This document shows positions 24,658-33,403 of a DNA stretch of 64,000 bases, one piece after another; the stretch's first letter is position 1; the number at the start of each line of letters is the position of its first letter. This DNA is from JBKECF01 sp047974375 (GTDB lineage: Bacteria; Bacillota; Clostridia; Lachnospirales; CAMZNU01): positions 1-64,000 of the forward strand of contig JBKECF010000079.1 in the NCBI GenBank assembly GCA_047974375.1. Reading direction: 5' to 3'. Position numbers and translations under genes: made by a program. The notes below the pieces were generated by a model, which saw nothing but the letters and a program-made list of their open reading frames with translations, did not search any database and was not told the origin of the DNA.

Positions 24658-25506
24658 ATGGTAAGTGAATATAATAAAATTAAATCTATAATTCATCACG
24701 CAATAGGGATGGTACTTGCATTTATTATGCTATACCCATTAATTTGGATGCTAATGAGTAGCTTTAAAGCCAATGAAGAAATATTTATCACTTCATATTC
24801 TTTATGGCCAGAAACATGGGATATAGTTGAGAATTATAAAAATGGCTGGTCTGGACTTAGTGGTATAAATTTTGGAACATTTATAGTCAATTCTTTAATA
24901 GTGACATTTTTTGCTACATTGGGAAATCTAGTATCCTCCCTAATGGCGGCATTTTCTTTAGCTAGAGTAAAGTTTATAGGTGCAAAATTTTGGTTTACTT
25001 GTGTAATGATAACCATGTTAGTGCCTAGTCAAGTGATGGTGGTGCCACAATATATCATTTTTAAAAAATTAGGCTTAATTAATACTAGACTTTCTATAAT
25101 ATCTCCTTGGTTTTTTGGTGGAGCATTTTTTATATTTATGATGATACAATTTATCCGTGGTTTGCCGAGGGAATTAGATGAAGCGGCGGCAATTGATGGT
25201 TGCAGTCAATTAAATATAATAACTAAAATATTATTGCCAAACATTACACCAGCAATTGTTACTTCTGCAATTTTTTCAATATATTGGTGCTGGCAAGACT
25301 TTTTTCAGCCATTAATTTTTATTGATGACCCTAAAAAATATACAATACCTTTGGCCTTAAAGTCATATTTAGACCCAACTAGTTATAGCGATTACGGAGC
25401 AATGCTTGCTATGTCAGTAGTTTCAATTTTACCAGTGATAATTTTCTTCTTAGTTTTTCAAAAGCACTTGGTAGAAGGTGTAGCAACATCAGGTTTAAAG
25501 GGATAA
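24658..25506 (+). CDS. Sugar ABC transporter permease (MalG/UgpE-like)
   Basis: 282 residues, six predicted membrane helices. The EAA loop reads ELDEAAAIDGCSQLNIITKI and the C-terminus FQKHLVEGVATSGLKG is the ending usual for CUT1 MalG-type permeases. It is 7 bases downstream of its partner and followed after a single base by the histidine kinase gene, showing tight operon structure. Confidence 0.93.
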   Translation: MVSEYNKIKSIIHHAIGMVLAFIMLYPLIWMLMSSFKANEEIFITSYSLWPETWDIVENYKNGWSGLSGINFGTFIVNSLIVTFFATLGNLVSSLMAAFSLARVKFIGAKFWFTCVMITMLVPSQVMVVPQYIIFKKLGLINTRLSIISPWFFGGAFFIFMMIQFIRGLPRELDEAAAIDGCSQLNIITKILLPNITPAIVTSAIFSIYWCWQDFFQPLIFIDDPKKYTIPLALKSYLDPTSYSDYGAMLAMSVVSILPVIIFFLVFQKHLVEGVATSGLKG

Positions 25507-25507
25507 C

Positions 25508-27241
25508 ATGAGATTAATAAATAGATCTAAGGACATAAATTTAAATAAAAAAATATCAATTTTCTATTGTATATGCATAGCTTTGTGTGGGGTGTTAACT
25601 AGCATGGCTATGCATTTTACTTTGTTAATATATGATAATAAATTATATGAAAACGCAGTGAAGGAGTTGGATTTTTTTATTCAAAAAGTAAATAAAGATT
25701 TGGAACGTATAGAGATAATTTCAGGAGAAATAGCATTTAATACAACTATTCAAGAACAGCTCTATTTACTAAATACACTTTCACCGAAATCCATTGAATA
25801 CAATTATGAATTGTTGTTATATAAGCATATGCTTTTGGACGAAATAACAGCATATGAATATGTGGATAATATAACATATATAAAAGGTGACGATGTAAAA
25901 TTTACTTTAGGTACAGTTGCAGGAATAAGCGAGGAAAAATATAGAATTATAGAAAGTGATTTTAATAGAGCAAAAGGTGGGTACATAAAATATATGCCAA
26001 ATACCATAAATAGTTCTATAATATCAGGACGAAATGTGCTATACAAAATTGACGCAAGCTTAGACTATTTAGGTAGTATAATTTTATTTAGCGATATAAA
26101 TATAATATTAGATAGTTTAATAAAAGATTTAGATAACAATAGTGTAGCTCTTTGGGTATTAAATAATGATGAAATAATTTATATAAGCGACTTTGCTGAG
26201 AAAATGCCTTTGCTAAATATAAATAAGGACAAAGGCTATGATATTTTTGAATACAAAGGTGAAAAATATTTTACTTGTTTTTTAACATCTAAAGAAAATA
26301 ACTTGAAGTTTATAAATATGTCGAAGTATAGCGAACTGTATGGGCAGATGACCAATATAAAGAAGTATGTTTTTTTTGGCTATGGCATAATTTTTTTAGT
26401 ATCTATAATTATTTTAAGTAAAATAGTTTCCAAAACCCTTGTACCTTTGGAATGTTTAGTTGAGTCAATGGAAATTGTTGAAGATGGAAATTTTGCAAAA
26501 GCTATAGATAGATTAGATAAAGTTGACAGAAAAGATGAAATAGGCGTTTTAAATGAAAAATTTAGAAAAATGTTGGAAAGAATTGAAAACTTAATCGACG
26601 AAAATTACAAGAAAGAGTTAATAGTTATAAATACAAAATATAAAATGCTGCAAGCTCAAATAAATCCGCATTTTTTATACAATACATTAAATGCCATACA
26701 ATGGGCTATACGAAGAGGCGAAGGAGAAAAAGCTGAGGGCATGATTATTTCTTTAAGCCAAGTGCTACGTGCATCTCTTACAAAAAAAGATTTTGTAACT
26801 ATTGAGGATGAACTTGAATTAGTAAAAAGTTATATAGATATACAAAAACATAGGTATAAAGATAGAATTGAGTTTATATTTAAGGTAAATGGAAACTTAG
26901 GCTATTATATTCCTAATATGACAATACAGCCTCTTGTGGAAAATTGCATTCAACATGTGGTGGATAAAACTATTAAGAAGTGTAAAGTAATTATTATGGT
27001 TAAGGAACTTGAAAATTCAGTAGAAATTAAGGTGATTGATAATGGTTCTGGTCTTATGGAGAAGGAAGTTCAAAATATTTTAAACTTTACAGCAAAGCCT
27101 AAAGGACATGGAATAGGTTTAAAAAATATTAGGGAAAGGTTAAATGTACTGGATAAAAATTCAACTTTTAATATAAAAAGTTCCATTGGCGTTGGTACGG
27201 AAGTTTGTATTTGTATTTCAAGAATAGATAACGTGGAATAG
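25508..27241 (+). CDS. YesM-like sensor histidine kinase
   Basis: 577 residues. A membrane helix is at about 18-38, an extracellular sensor region at about 40-280, a second helix at about 283-305, and a HAMP linker follows. The His_kinase domain has INPHFLYNTLNAIQWA, with His388 as the phosphorylated residue, and the HATPase domain has NGSGLMEKEVQ and GIGLKNIRERL. It starts one base after the permease stop. With the next gene it forms a YesM/YesN pair, which in Firmicutes typically senses a sugar or oligosaccharide and activates the linked importer. Confidence 0.93.
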   Translation: MRLINRSKDINLNKKISIFYCICIALCGVLTSMAMHFTLLIYDNKLYENAVKELDFFIQKVNKDLERIEIISGEIAFNTTIQEQLYLLNTLSPKSIEYNYELLLYKHMLLDEITAYEYVDNITYIKGDDVKFTLGTVAGISEEKYRIIESDFNRAKGGYIKYMPNTINSSIISGRNVLYKIDASLDYLGSIILFSDINIILDSLIKDLDNNSVALWVLNNDEIIYISDFAEKMPLLNINKDKGYDIFEYKGEKYFTCFLTSKENNLKFINMSKYSELYGQMTNIKKYVFFGYGIIFLVSIIILSKIVSKTLVPLECLVESMEIVEDGNFAKAIDRLDKVDRKDEIGVLNEKFRKMLERIENLIDENYKKELIVINTKYKMLQAQINPHFLYNTLNAIQWAIRRGEGEKAEGMIISLSQVLRASLTKKDFVTIEDELELVKSYIDIQKHRYKDRIEFIFKVNGNLGYYIPNMTIQPLVENCIQHVVDKTIKKCKVIIMVKELENSVEIKVIDNGSGLMEKEVQNILNFTAKPKGHGIGLKNIRERLNVLDKNSTFNIKSSIGVGTEVCICISRIDNVE

Positions 27242-27249
27242 GGGAAGAT

Positions 27250-28698
27250 ATGTACAAATTAATTATAGTTGATGATGAGGAAACAGAAAGAGAAGGCCTT
27301 AGAAGTTTTATAGATTGGAAAACTTTGGGCATAGAAGTTTGCGATACAGCGTGGAATGGTATTGATGCCTTTGAAAAAATACAAAAATACAGACCAGATA
27401 TTGTTATGACAGATATAAATATGCCTGTAATGGATGGCATAGAGTTGATTAAAAAAATAACGGCAATATTACCAAATATTATTTTTATTGTTTTATCGGG
27501 TTATGGTGAATATTCCTTTACAAGCCAAGTAATGGAAGAGGGAGTAAAATATTATATATTAAAGCCCTATACAAAAAATAAAATTCAAGAAATTCTTAAA
27601 AAAGTAAAAGATGATATAGAAGAAAATAGAAAAAAAACTAAAATTTATGATTTTCAACATAAAATGTTGCCCTACGCAAAGAGTCAAATATTTAGGAATA
27701 TTTTACTAGATGAGGTTCAATCTAAATTAGATAATCAGATTTTTTTAAAAGAGCTTAATTATAAAGGTGAAGACTTACGTTTAATAGCCTTTTATATTAA
27801 AAGAAAGGCGCAATATAGCGATTTATTCATTTTAGTAAATATAATGGAAGACTTAATCGGCCAGAAAAATGTAGTTATTTCAACTTATATAAAGGAATGT
27901 ATTTATTTGTTAATTCATGAAATGGAGAAAAAAGAAATAATATTTACATTAGAAAGAACCATAGAGCTATATGGCAAAATATTTGCAGATAAAGTGCTCG
28001 TAGGTGTTAGTGGGGTGTATGGATTTAATAATATTGGGCAGATGTATAATCAAGTCAATTTAACAATAAATTTACAGGTACATAAGACGGAGATATCTTT
28101 TTTTAGTGGGAATAAAGGGCTAGAAAAAATTAGTACAATTCAGTTATGGAAATTTACGGACATAAAGGATATTGAAAAATTAATGTATGATACTAAGTTA
28201 TTACTAGTAAAAATGGAATTAAAAAAATCAACTGTATCCAATAAAAGAGAAACTCTCAATACTATTTTAAGTTTAAATAATAAAAGTAGAATAGATAATA
28301 TAGAGGATGTTAATTTGTTTTCAGAATTTATTAGGCGATTTTTGGAAGGTGGGGGTGGAGATTTCCACAATAAAAATGAAATTCTGCAGATGATTTATAG
28401 CGAATTGGGGAATTTAGAATTTTCTGTTAAATATATGGCGAGAAATGTAGTATTTGTAAATGAGGATTATTTCGGAAGACTTTTTTATAAACTATTTAAT
28501 GAAAAATTTACATCTTATGTAATTAAAGTTAAAGTGAATATAGCTAAGGACTTATTTAAGGATAATCCTAATTTAAAAGTAGGAGAAGTGGCGGAGGTTC
28601 TTGGTTTTTCAGCAGATGGTCAGTATTTTTCTAAGGTTTTTAAAAAATACACAAAAAAATCCCCATCGGATTTTAAAAATGGGGTAAGACTAAATTAG
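27250..28698 (+). CDS. YesN-like response regulator with AraC DNA-binding domain
   Basis: 482 residues. The receiver domain is at 1-120 (IIVDDEETEREGL, MTDINMPVMDG with Asp55 as the phosphorylation site, and the LKPYT lysine motif). A middle linker domain is at about 130-370, and two AraC-type helix-turn-helix units are at about 380-478 (VKYMARNVVFVNEDYFGRLF, VGEVAEVLGFSADGQYFSKV). Partner of the preceding kinase. The likely target is the promoter upstream of the binding-protein gene, where direct repeats are seen. Confidence 0.93.
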   Translation: MYKLIIVDDEETEREGLRSFIDWKTLGIEVCDTAWNGIDAFEKIQKYRPDIVMTDINMPVMDGIELIKKITAILPNIIFIVLSGYGEYSFTSQVMEEGVKYYILKPYTKNKIQEILKKVKDDIEENRKKTKIYDFQHKMLPYAKSQIFRNILLDEVQSKLDNQIFLKELNYKGEDLRLIAFYIKRKAQYSDLFILVNIMEDLIGQKNVVISTYIKECIYLLIHEMEKKEIIFTLERTIELYGKIFADKVLVGVSGVYGFNNIGQMYNQVNLTINLQVHKTEISFFSGNKGLEKISTIQLWKFTDIKDIEKLMYDTKLLLVKMELKKSTVSNKRETLNTILSLNNKSRIDNIEDVNLFSEFIRRFLEGGGGDFHNKNEILQMIYSELGNLEFSVKYMARNVVFVNEDYFGRLFYKLFNEKFTSYVIKVKVNIAKDLFKDNPNLKVGEVAEVLGFSADGQYFSKVFKKYTKKSPSDFKNGVRLN

Positions 28699-28699
28699 T

Positions 28700-28731
28700 T
28701 ATAGAATAGTTAGCATTCTAACTATTCTATA
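28700..28731. terminator. Hairpin after the response regulator gene
   Basis: A perfect 14-bp stem (TATAGAATAGTTAG and its complement) around CATT, just after the stop codon. The T tract is poor, so it may act as a weak terminator or an mRNA-end stabiliser. Confidence 0.55.
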
Positions 28732-28771
28732 TCATAATCCATCTCAAAACTTAAATATTTTTTTATTAAGC

Positions 28772-28825
28772 CAATAGACCTTTCCGTCAGTGGGGGCTTG
28801 TACCCACTGACGGAAAGGTCTATTG
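28772..28825. repeat. Dispersed repeat B, copy 1 (perfect inverted repeat)
   Basis: A 23-bp arm CAATAGACCTTTCCGTCAG plus TGGG, an 8-base loop GGCTTGTA and the exact complement. Its right arm overlaps the last codon and stop of tsaD. It would form a very stable hairpin in either direction. Related copies are at 38156, 58997 and 59326. Confidence 0.88.
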
Positions 28826-29842
28826 ACTATCACCTAATTTTAAAGTTGCTTTAGCGTTTAAGTCAAAATCACTAAATTCATTATTAATAAATTTATAATA
28901 ACCACAAGAGGCTATCATTGCACCATTATCAGTGCAGTAAACATTACTTGGATAGTTAAGTTCAATATTTTTTTCTTTACATTTATTTTCCATTTCAAAG
29001 CGAAGGGCAGAATTTGCAGCTACACCACCAGCCAGAACGATTTTATTTATATTTTCCATTTCAGCGGCTTTTAATGTTTTGTTAACAGCGACTTCAATGG
29101 CTGCTTTTTGAAAAGAAGCAGCTATGTTTGCCTTGTTTAAATCAATATTTTTCATTTTTTGGCTGTTTATATAGTTAAGTACAGAAGACTTTAAACCACT
29201 AAAGCTAAAGTCTAGGGAGTCTTTGTCTAAATATATTTTTGGAAAGTTTATGGAATCGGGATCGCCTTTTTTAGCCAGGGCATCTATTTTTGGTCCACCT
29301 GGGTACTCTAAGCCTAAAACTCTTGCCACTTTATCGTATGCCTCACCGATGGCATCATCTCTGGTTTTTCCTAAAACTTGGTATTTGCCATAGTCTAAAA
29401 CCTTGGCAATATGGGTATGACCACCAGATACAATAAGAGCTATAAAGGGTGGCTCTAGGTTTTCGTTTTCCAAGAAGTTTGCGAAAATATGCCCCTCTAT
29501 GTGGTTTATGCCTATTAGTTTTTTATTTGCACTAAAAGCTAAGGCTTTTCCATAGGAAAGGCCAACTAGAAGAGCACCCTCTAAGCCAGGGGCGTATGTT
29601 ACAGCAATTGCATCTATATCCTCCATTGTTGTACTGCTTTCTAAAAGGGCTGCATCAACAACTTGACTAATAACGTTTATATGGTTGCGTGATGCTATTT
29701 CTGGAACAACTCCACCATATTTTTTATGTATGTCTATTTGAGAGGTAATAATATTTGATAGAACACGCCTACCATTTACCACAACACTTGCAGATGTTTC
29801 GTCGCAAGATGTTTCTATACCTAGTATTTTATAATCCTTCAT
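28820..29842 (-). CDS. tsaD: tRNA N6-adenosine threonylcarbamoyltransferase
   Basis: Transfers the threonylcarbamoyl group to A37 of ANN-decoding tRNAs, together with TsaB, TsaC and TsaE. 340 residues of the ASKHA fold: ILGIETSCDETSASVV at the N-terminus, the metal-binding HIEGHIFANFLE (two histidines), VSGGHTHI, and IVLAGGVAANSALR. The final codon and stop lie within repeat B. It overlaps the end of the preceding small membrane-protein gene by 14 bases. Confidence 0.96.
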   Translation of the reverse strand: MKDYKILGIETSCDETSASVVVNGRRVLSNIITSQIDIHKKYGGVVPEIASRNHINVISQVVDAALLESSTTMEDIDAIAVTYAPGLEGALLVGLSYGKALAFSANKKLIGINHIEGHIFANFLENENLEPPFIALIVSGGHTHIAKVLDYGKYQVLGKTRDDAIGEAYDKVARVLGLEYPGGPKIDALAKKGDPDSINFPKIYLDKDSLDFSFSGLKSSVLNYINSQKMKNIDLNKANIAASFQKAAIEVAVNKTLKAAEMENINKIVLAGGVAANSALRFEMENKCKEKNIELNYPSNVYCTDNGAMIASCGYYKFINNEFSDFDLNAKATLKLGDSQ

Positions 29843-30350
29843 TTTTTACCTCTTCTTTAGTAATGGGATCCCATGTGGCTATTTTCCATTTATTTTTTTC
29901 ATTTACTAAAGTATAACGAACATAGCCGTTGTTGCCGTTTTTCATGTATTGAGTAACGTCACAATAGGAATAAAGTGGATTTTCGCCGTCATTTTGTGGT
30001 ATTTTTTGTTCAATAGCCAGTACAAAGTCTTCAGTCTCTTGTTTGGTCAATATTTCAGCCGTTAGATTTTCTACTTGGTCTGTGTATGGGTTTACATTTA
30101 ATAATTCTGTGCTAAATAAATGCCTTTGTTGTTCAACTATGTGAGGTATTTCGTCTATGGCAACTTCGCCGCCGTATAAATATTGTACAGTATAGTTATA
30201 TGCGTTTATAACTTCGTAAGGACCATTTGGATATTTTACATCAAAGTCATAGTTTGTTATTACTTCGAAAGGGTCTTCCTCTGTAAAAACTTCGGTGTTG
30301 GTATTTCTTGTTAAAATAGCGAGTGCTACAGCTGCAAAACAAATAATCAT
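29829..30350 (-). CDS. Small membrane-anchored protein, unknown (possibly DUF6715-like)
   Basis: From the ATG at 30350 it reads MIICFAAVALAILTRNTNTE, a membrane helix, then an extracytoplasmic domain of about 150 residues (PYEVINAYNYTVQYLYGG, YVRYTLVNEKNKWKIATWDP). This ATG has no ribosome binding site. In the same frame 19 codons upstream lies ATC at 30405-30407, 5 bases after AAGGGGGG. Starting there gives (M)KKEVRKNSKSSKVVSVIV before the helix, a better N-terminus with positive charges inside. So the gene may begin at a non-canonical codon. It lies between the anti-sigma factor and tsaD. Function unknown. Confidence 0.6.
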   Translation of the reverse strand: MIICFAAVALAILTRNTNTEVFTEEDPFEVITNYDFDVKYPNGPYEVINAYNYTVQYLYGGEVAIDEIPHIVEQQRHLFSTELLNVNPYTDQVENLTAEILTKQETEDFVLAIEQKIPQNDGENPLYSYCDVTQYMKNGNNGYVRYTLVNEKNKWKIATWDPITKEEVKNEGL

Positions 30351-30444
30351 AACAATTACAGAAACTACTTTGCTACTTTTGGAATTTTTTCTTACTTCTT
30401 TTTTGATAGTATCCCCCCTTGTATAAGTTTAATGGAAAAGATTT

Positions 30445-30987
30445 TTAATATTTGTCTTTTAAATATTTCTTCTTAAACAAACAGACAGCTCCGGCGTACA
30501 ACAAAAAAATAAGACAGAAAATTCTTAGTATATACATGTTATCCATTAGCGTTTGAATTAGGTTTAAAAAAATATATTTAATGTGGAAAAAGATTGTGTC
30601 TATATTATACAACAAATAATAGCCGTCCATAATACCATTTTCAACAAAATAATATTTTAAATTTTCCTTGATTGCAATAAAAATAAAAATAGTTCCTAAA
30701 AAAGATGTAATAGATAAAAACAATAAATATGCTTTTATACTAAAATCTTTAGGAACTATTTTTGAATAAGAGCAATCTCGTATGGGATCCATAACATTAA
30801 TTGAACTTAACTCTTCCGTACTAGTTTTACTCATTTCTTCTAGCATATTCATATTTTCGTAAAAAGAAAATTCTTTATTACAGCTTTCGCAATTGTTTAG
30901 GTGTATTTTTAAAAAGTATAAATCCTTAGAGGATAGTCTATTTTCTAGGTATTTCATCATGAAATGTTGAGATTTTTTACAGTCCAA
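30445..30987 (-). CDS. Zinc-finger anti-sigma factor
   Basis: 180 residues from a TTG start (MDCKKSQHFMMKYLENRL), chosen because AAAGGAG lies 8 bases upstream; an ATG further up falls inside a hairpin. The zf-HC2 pattern ends in KIHLNNCESCNKEF. A first membrane helix is at about 95-117 (AYLLFLSITSFLGTIFIFIA) and a second at about 155-175 (IFCLIFLLYAGAVCLF), with a short loop outside. It follows the ECF sigma gene and should bind it. Only a small extracytoplasmic loop is present, so sensing must depend on the membrane part or a partner. Confidence 0.75.
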   Translation of the reverse strand: MDCKKSQHFMMKYLENRLSSKDLYFLKIHLNNCESCNKEFSFYENMNMLEEMSKTSTEELSSINVMDPIRDCSYSKIVPKDFSIKAYLLFLSITSFLGTIFIFIAIKENLKYYFVENGIMDGYYLLYNIDTIFFHIKYIFLNLIQTLMDNMYILRIFCLIFLLYAGAVCLFKKKYLKDKY

Positions 30988-31015
30988 AGAGCCATCTCCT
31001 TTCGGCGTAATTTTT

Positions 31016-31038
31016 AAGGTGGGAATAAATCCCACCTT
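31016..31038. promoter_or_regulatory. Intercistronic hairpin between sigma and anti-sigma genes
   Basis: AAGGTGGG and CCCACCTT form a perfect 8-bp stem with a 7-base loop. It begins 9 bases after the sigma stop, and no T run follows on the coding strand, so processing, stability or expression ratio is more likely than termination. Confidence 0.6.
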
Positions 31039-31046
31039 AAATAAGT

Positions 31047-31601
31047 TTACCTTGCTGGTTCAAATTTTTCGCGTAATAGTTTTCTGCCTCTAAAAATTCT
31101 ATTTTTTACTTTAGATAGCGGTTCGTTTAATTCTTCGGCTATTTCCTTATAGGACATATCTTTTTCGTGATATAAAATAATTGGTTGTTTGTATATTTCA
31201 GGTAGTTCATTTACTACATTTTTTATATTGCTATTATGTTCTTTTTCTAGACATAAAGTTTCAGGTGAAATGTCGGTTTTCATTTCGTAGTCAATTTCAT
31301 CATAGGAAACTTGGACAACACGCTTTTTACGCCTAAAGTCGATTATATGGTTTGTAGCAATTCTCATTATCCAAGTACTAAATTTAAATTCAGGCGAATA
31401 CTTATCTAAGTTTCTATATATTTTTATAAATATTTCCTGAGTAAGGTCTTTTACGTCCTCAGCATTGTTTACCATTCTATTGGATATTGAATAAACTAAA
31501 TTTTTGTATCTATTTATCATTTCTTCAAAGTATTCGCCGTCTTCATTTAAGCACAGGTTAATAACTTCCATATCTGTTAGGTTTTTTACATCTTTTCTCA
31601 T
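31047..31601 (-). CDS. ECF-type RNA polymerase sigma factor (autoregulated)
   Basis: 184 residues. Region 2 is at about 20-85 (YKNLVYSISNRMVNNAEDVK, LTQEIFIKIYRNLDKYSPEF) and region 4 at about 125-178 (YKQPIILYHEKDMSYKEIAE, PLSKVKNRIFRGRKLLREKF). The start MRKDVKNL has GGAGGTG at a correct distance; a TTG five codons upstream overlaps that site. The promoter at 31686-31711 has the classical ECF consensus, so it probably activates its own operon (sigma, anti-sigma, small membrane protein, perhaps tsaD). Confidence 0.9.
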   Translation of the reverse strand: MRKDVKNLTDMEVINLCLNEDGEYFEEMINRYKNLVYSISNRMVNNAEDVKDLTQEIFIKIYRNLDKYSPEFKFSTWIMRIATNHIIDFRRKKRVVQVSYDEIDYEMKTDISPETLCLEKEHNSNIKNVVNELPEIYKQPIILYHEKDMSYKEIAEELNEPLSKVKNRIFRGRKLLREKFEPAR

Positions 31602-31685
31602 AATTAACACCTCCAAATTCTTTAGTAATAATATATATTTAAAAGGTTAAATTAAACTTAAATTATTATTGTAGTTATACATTAT

Positions 31686-31711
31686 TACGTAAAAGGGTGA
31701 AAAAAGTTTCA
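31686..31711 (-). promoter_or_regulatory. ECF sigma promoter TGAAAC-N16-CGTA
   Basis: On the minus strand TGAAAC, exactly 16 bases, then CGTA, the consensus recognised by SigW/SigX-type ECF factors. It lies about 85 bases upstream of the ECF sigma start and next to the rnz 3' end. Autoregulation is the usual arrangement. Confidence 0.75.
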
Positions 31712-31722
31712 AAAATTTAAAA

Positions 31723-32628
31723 TTATTCGAAAAAAATTGTCGTTGTTTTTCTATCTTCCCCTAAAAAGGTATTTTTGAATACATCTCTAGCATTTTGTAT
31801 ATAATCTTCTGGAACTGTAAGGGCTGGACTATAGTGAGTAAGCCACAGCTCTTTAACGTCAGCTTTTTTTGCTATTTCGGCTGCTTCTATAAATGTCATG
31901 TGTTTATGCTCTATTGCCTTGTCTAATTTTTCGTTGTCGCCGTAAAGTCCCTCGCAAATAAATAGATCGGAACCTTTTACAAACTCGTAGGCGGCGTCTA
32001 TGGGTCTTGTATCTGTCATATAGGAAAGTACTATACTTTTTCTGTCTTCACCTAAAACCATTTCTGGTAGATATATATTGTTTTGGTGTTCAACAACTTC
32101 TTTTCTTTGTAGGTTGCTCCATATTTCACGTGGGATATGGTTTTCTATTGCTTTTTCTGTAGAAAATTTACCAACTCTTTTAATTTCGATTTTATAACTA
32201 TAGCATAAAATCCTGTGGTCAACTTTTAAGGCGCTAATATTAAAATCACCTAGAGTTATTTTTTCTGTGTCTTCTGTTAGTTCATAATAATTTAATTGGA
32301 AGGCTAAATCTTTTGCAATAATAAGAAGTGCTTCCACCACTTCTTTAACACCTTGGGGACCTACTATGTTTACAGCTTCTTCTCTATGGCTATTTGCCAT
32401 AGTGAACAACATACCTGTTAGACCAGTAATATGGTCACCATGGATATGGGTTATGCATATAGTATCAATGTTTTTAAAACCCCAGCCTAGCATTTTGTTG
32501 GTTACTTGTGTACCTTCACCGCAGTCTACAAGTAGTAACTTACCTTTATATCTACATAACATAGAGGTTAAAAATCTATTGGGCAAGGGCATCATGCCAC
32601 CTGTTCCCAAAAGTGCAACTTCTAACAT
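31723..32628 (-). CDS. rnz: Ribonuclease Z (tRNA 3' processing)
   Basis: Zinc-dependent endonuclease that trims pre-tRNA 3' ends. 301 residues of the metallo-beta-lactamase fold: GTGGMMPLPNRFLTS at the N-terminus, the metal motif CITHIHGDHITGLTG, LKVDHRILCYSYK (PxKxDHR-like), MTDTRP and the C-terminal HMTFIEAAEIAKK and LTHYSPAL. Preceded by a terminator of the upstream gene, so it has its own transcription start. Confidence 0.92.
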   Translation of the reverse strand: MLEVALLGTGGMMPLPNRFLTSMLCRYKGKLLLVDCGEGTQVTNKMLGWGFKNIDTICITHIHGDHITGLTGMLFTMANSHREEAVNIVGPQGVKEVVEALLIIAKDLAFQLNYYELTEDTEKITLGDFNISALKVDHRILCYSYKIEIKRVGKFSTEKAIENHIPREIWSNLQRKEVVEHQNNIYLPEMVLGEDRKSIVLSYMTDTRPIDAAYEFVKGSDLFICEGLYGDNEKLDKAIEHKHMTFIEAAEIAKKADVKELWLTHYSPALTVPEDYIQNARDVFKNTFLGEDRKTTTIFFE

Positions 32629-32644
32629 ATAAACTCCTATTCAA

Positions 32645-32674
32645 TAAAAAAACTTCCTAAGTTAGGAAGTTTTT
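32645..32674 (-). terminator. Terminator of the 33 kb hypothetical gene
   Basis: On the minus strand AACTTCCTAAC pairs with TTAGGAAGTT and is followed by a run of T. Confidence 0.87.
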
Positions 32675-32691
32675 AAAATATATAAGTAAGG

Positions 32692-33354
32692 CTATTTCTC
32701 GCCTTTTCCTTTGTTTTCTAATTCTTCAAAACCTTTCATTACGGCATCATATGTATCTTGTGAAATTTGAGGAAGTTCATCGCCCCAAGCTTCTGTAGCT
32801 GCGTCAAATCCATCTTGAAAAGCTTTTTTCATTTCTGATAATTTTTTTGGGTCATCCCCTGCGATGGCAGTTGCAAAATCCAACAGACGTTGAGAAGTTT
32901 TTTCAACTCCAAAGTAGCCGTCTTTTCCTACCATTTCCTTAGCTTCGGCTTTAGTAGCAGCGTCTATTTCAACATAAACATCTTTACCAGCACCAATGGC
33001 ATTGTAAATATTATCTAGTTCATCGCTGTAGGCTGTTCCACTAGCCGCTGCATTTTTTTGTGCTTGTTGCTTAAGTAATTTTGTTACCATTGACTTAAAA
33101 GCGTTAGTTTGTTGCTTGCTTTGTTCCAATAGTCTGCTTACTTCAGCGTGATCTACACCATTTTGTTTGCTTTCTTCTGTATTCTTTGTGGATAGTTCTA
33201 GCACATAAGAATCGTCTTCTGTTTCTGTTGTGGATAATACTTTATCCATTTCATTATTATTTAGTGTACGTGTTTTTTCATTTGCTCTATTTGAGTTTAA
33301 AGTTGAAAGTTCTGCATTAAAAGTTGTACCACTGCTTAACGTATTTAATTCCAT
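32692..33354 (-). CDS. Conserved hypothetical protein, clostridial
   Basis: 220 residues, no signal peptide or membrane helix. The start is MELNTLSSGTTFN, with AAGGAG 9-10 bases upstream; an earlier ATG overlaps the site. The N-terminal half is Asn/Ser/Thr-rich and likely disordered, with a helical Gln/Lys-rich middle (LLEQSKQQTNAFKSMVTKLL). The C-terminal part has VGKDGYFGVEKTSQRLLDFA and AFQDGFDAATEAWGDELPQI, a pattern I associate with uncharacterised Lachnospiraceae proteins. It is transcribed alone from a strong promoter into a terminator. I do not know its function. Confidence 0.7.
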   Translation of the reverse strand: MELNTLSSGTTFNAELSTLNSNRANEKTRTLNNNEMDKVLSTTETEDDSYVLELSTKNTEESKQNGVDHAEVSRLLEQSKQQTNAFKSMVTKLLKQQAQKNAAASGTAYSDELDNIYNAIGAGKDVYVEIDAATKAEAKEMVGKDGYFGVEKTSQRLLDFATAIAGDDPKKLSEMKKAFQDGFDAATEAWGDELPQISQDTYDAVMKGFEELENKGKGEK

Positions 33355-33403
33355 ATAAAACATCTCCTTTTTTATTGCTTCTTAGTTAACAGTTGTTAGT
33401 TAA

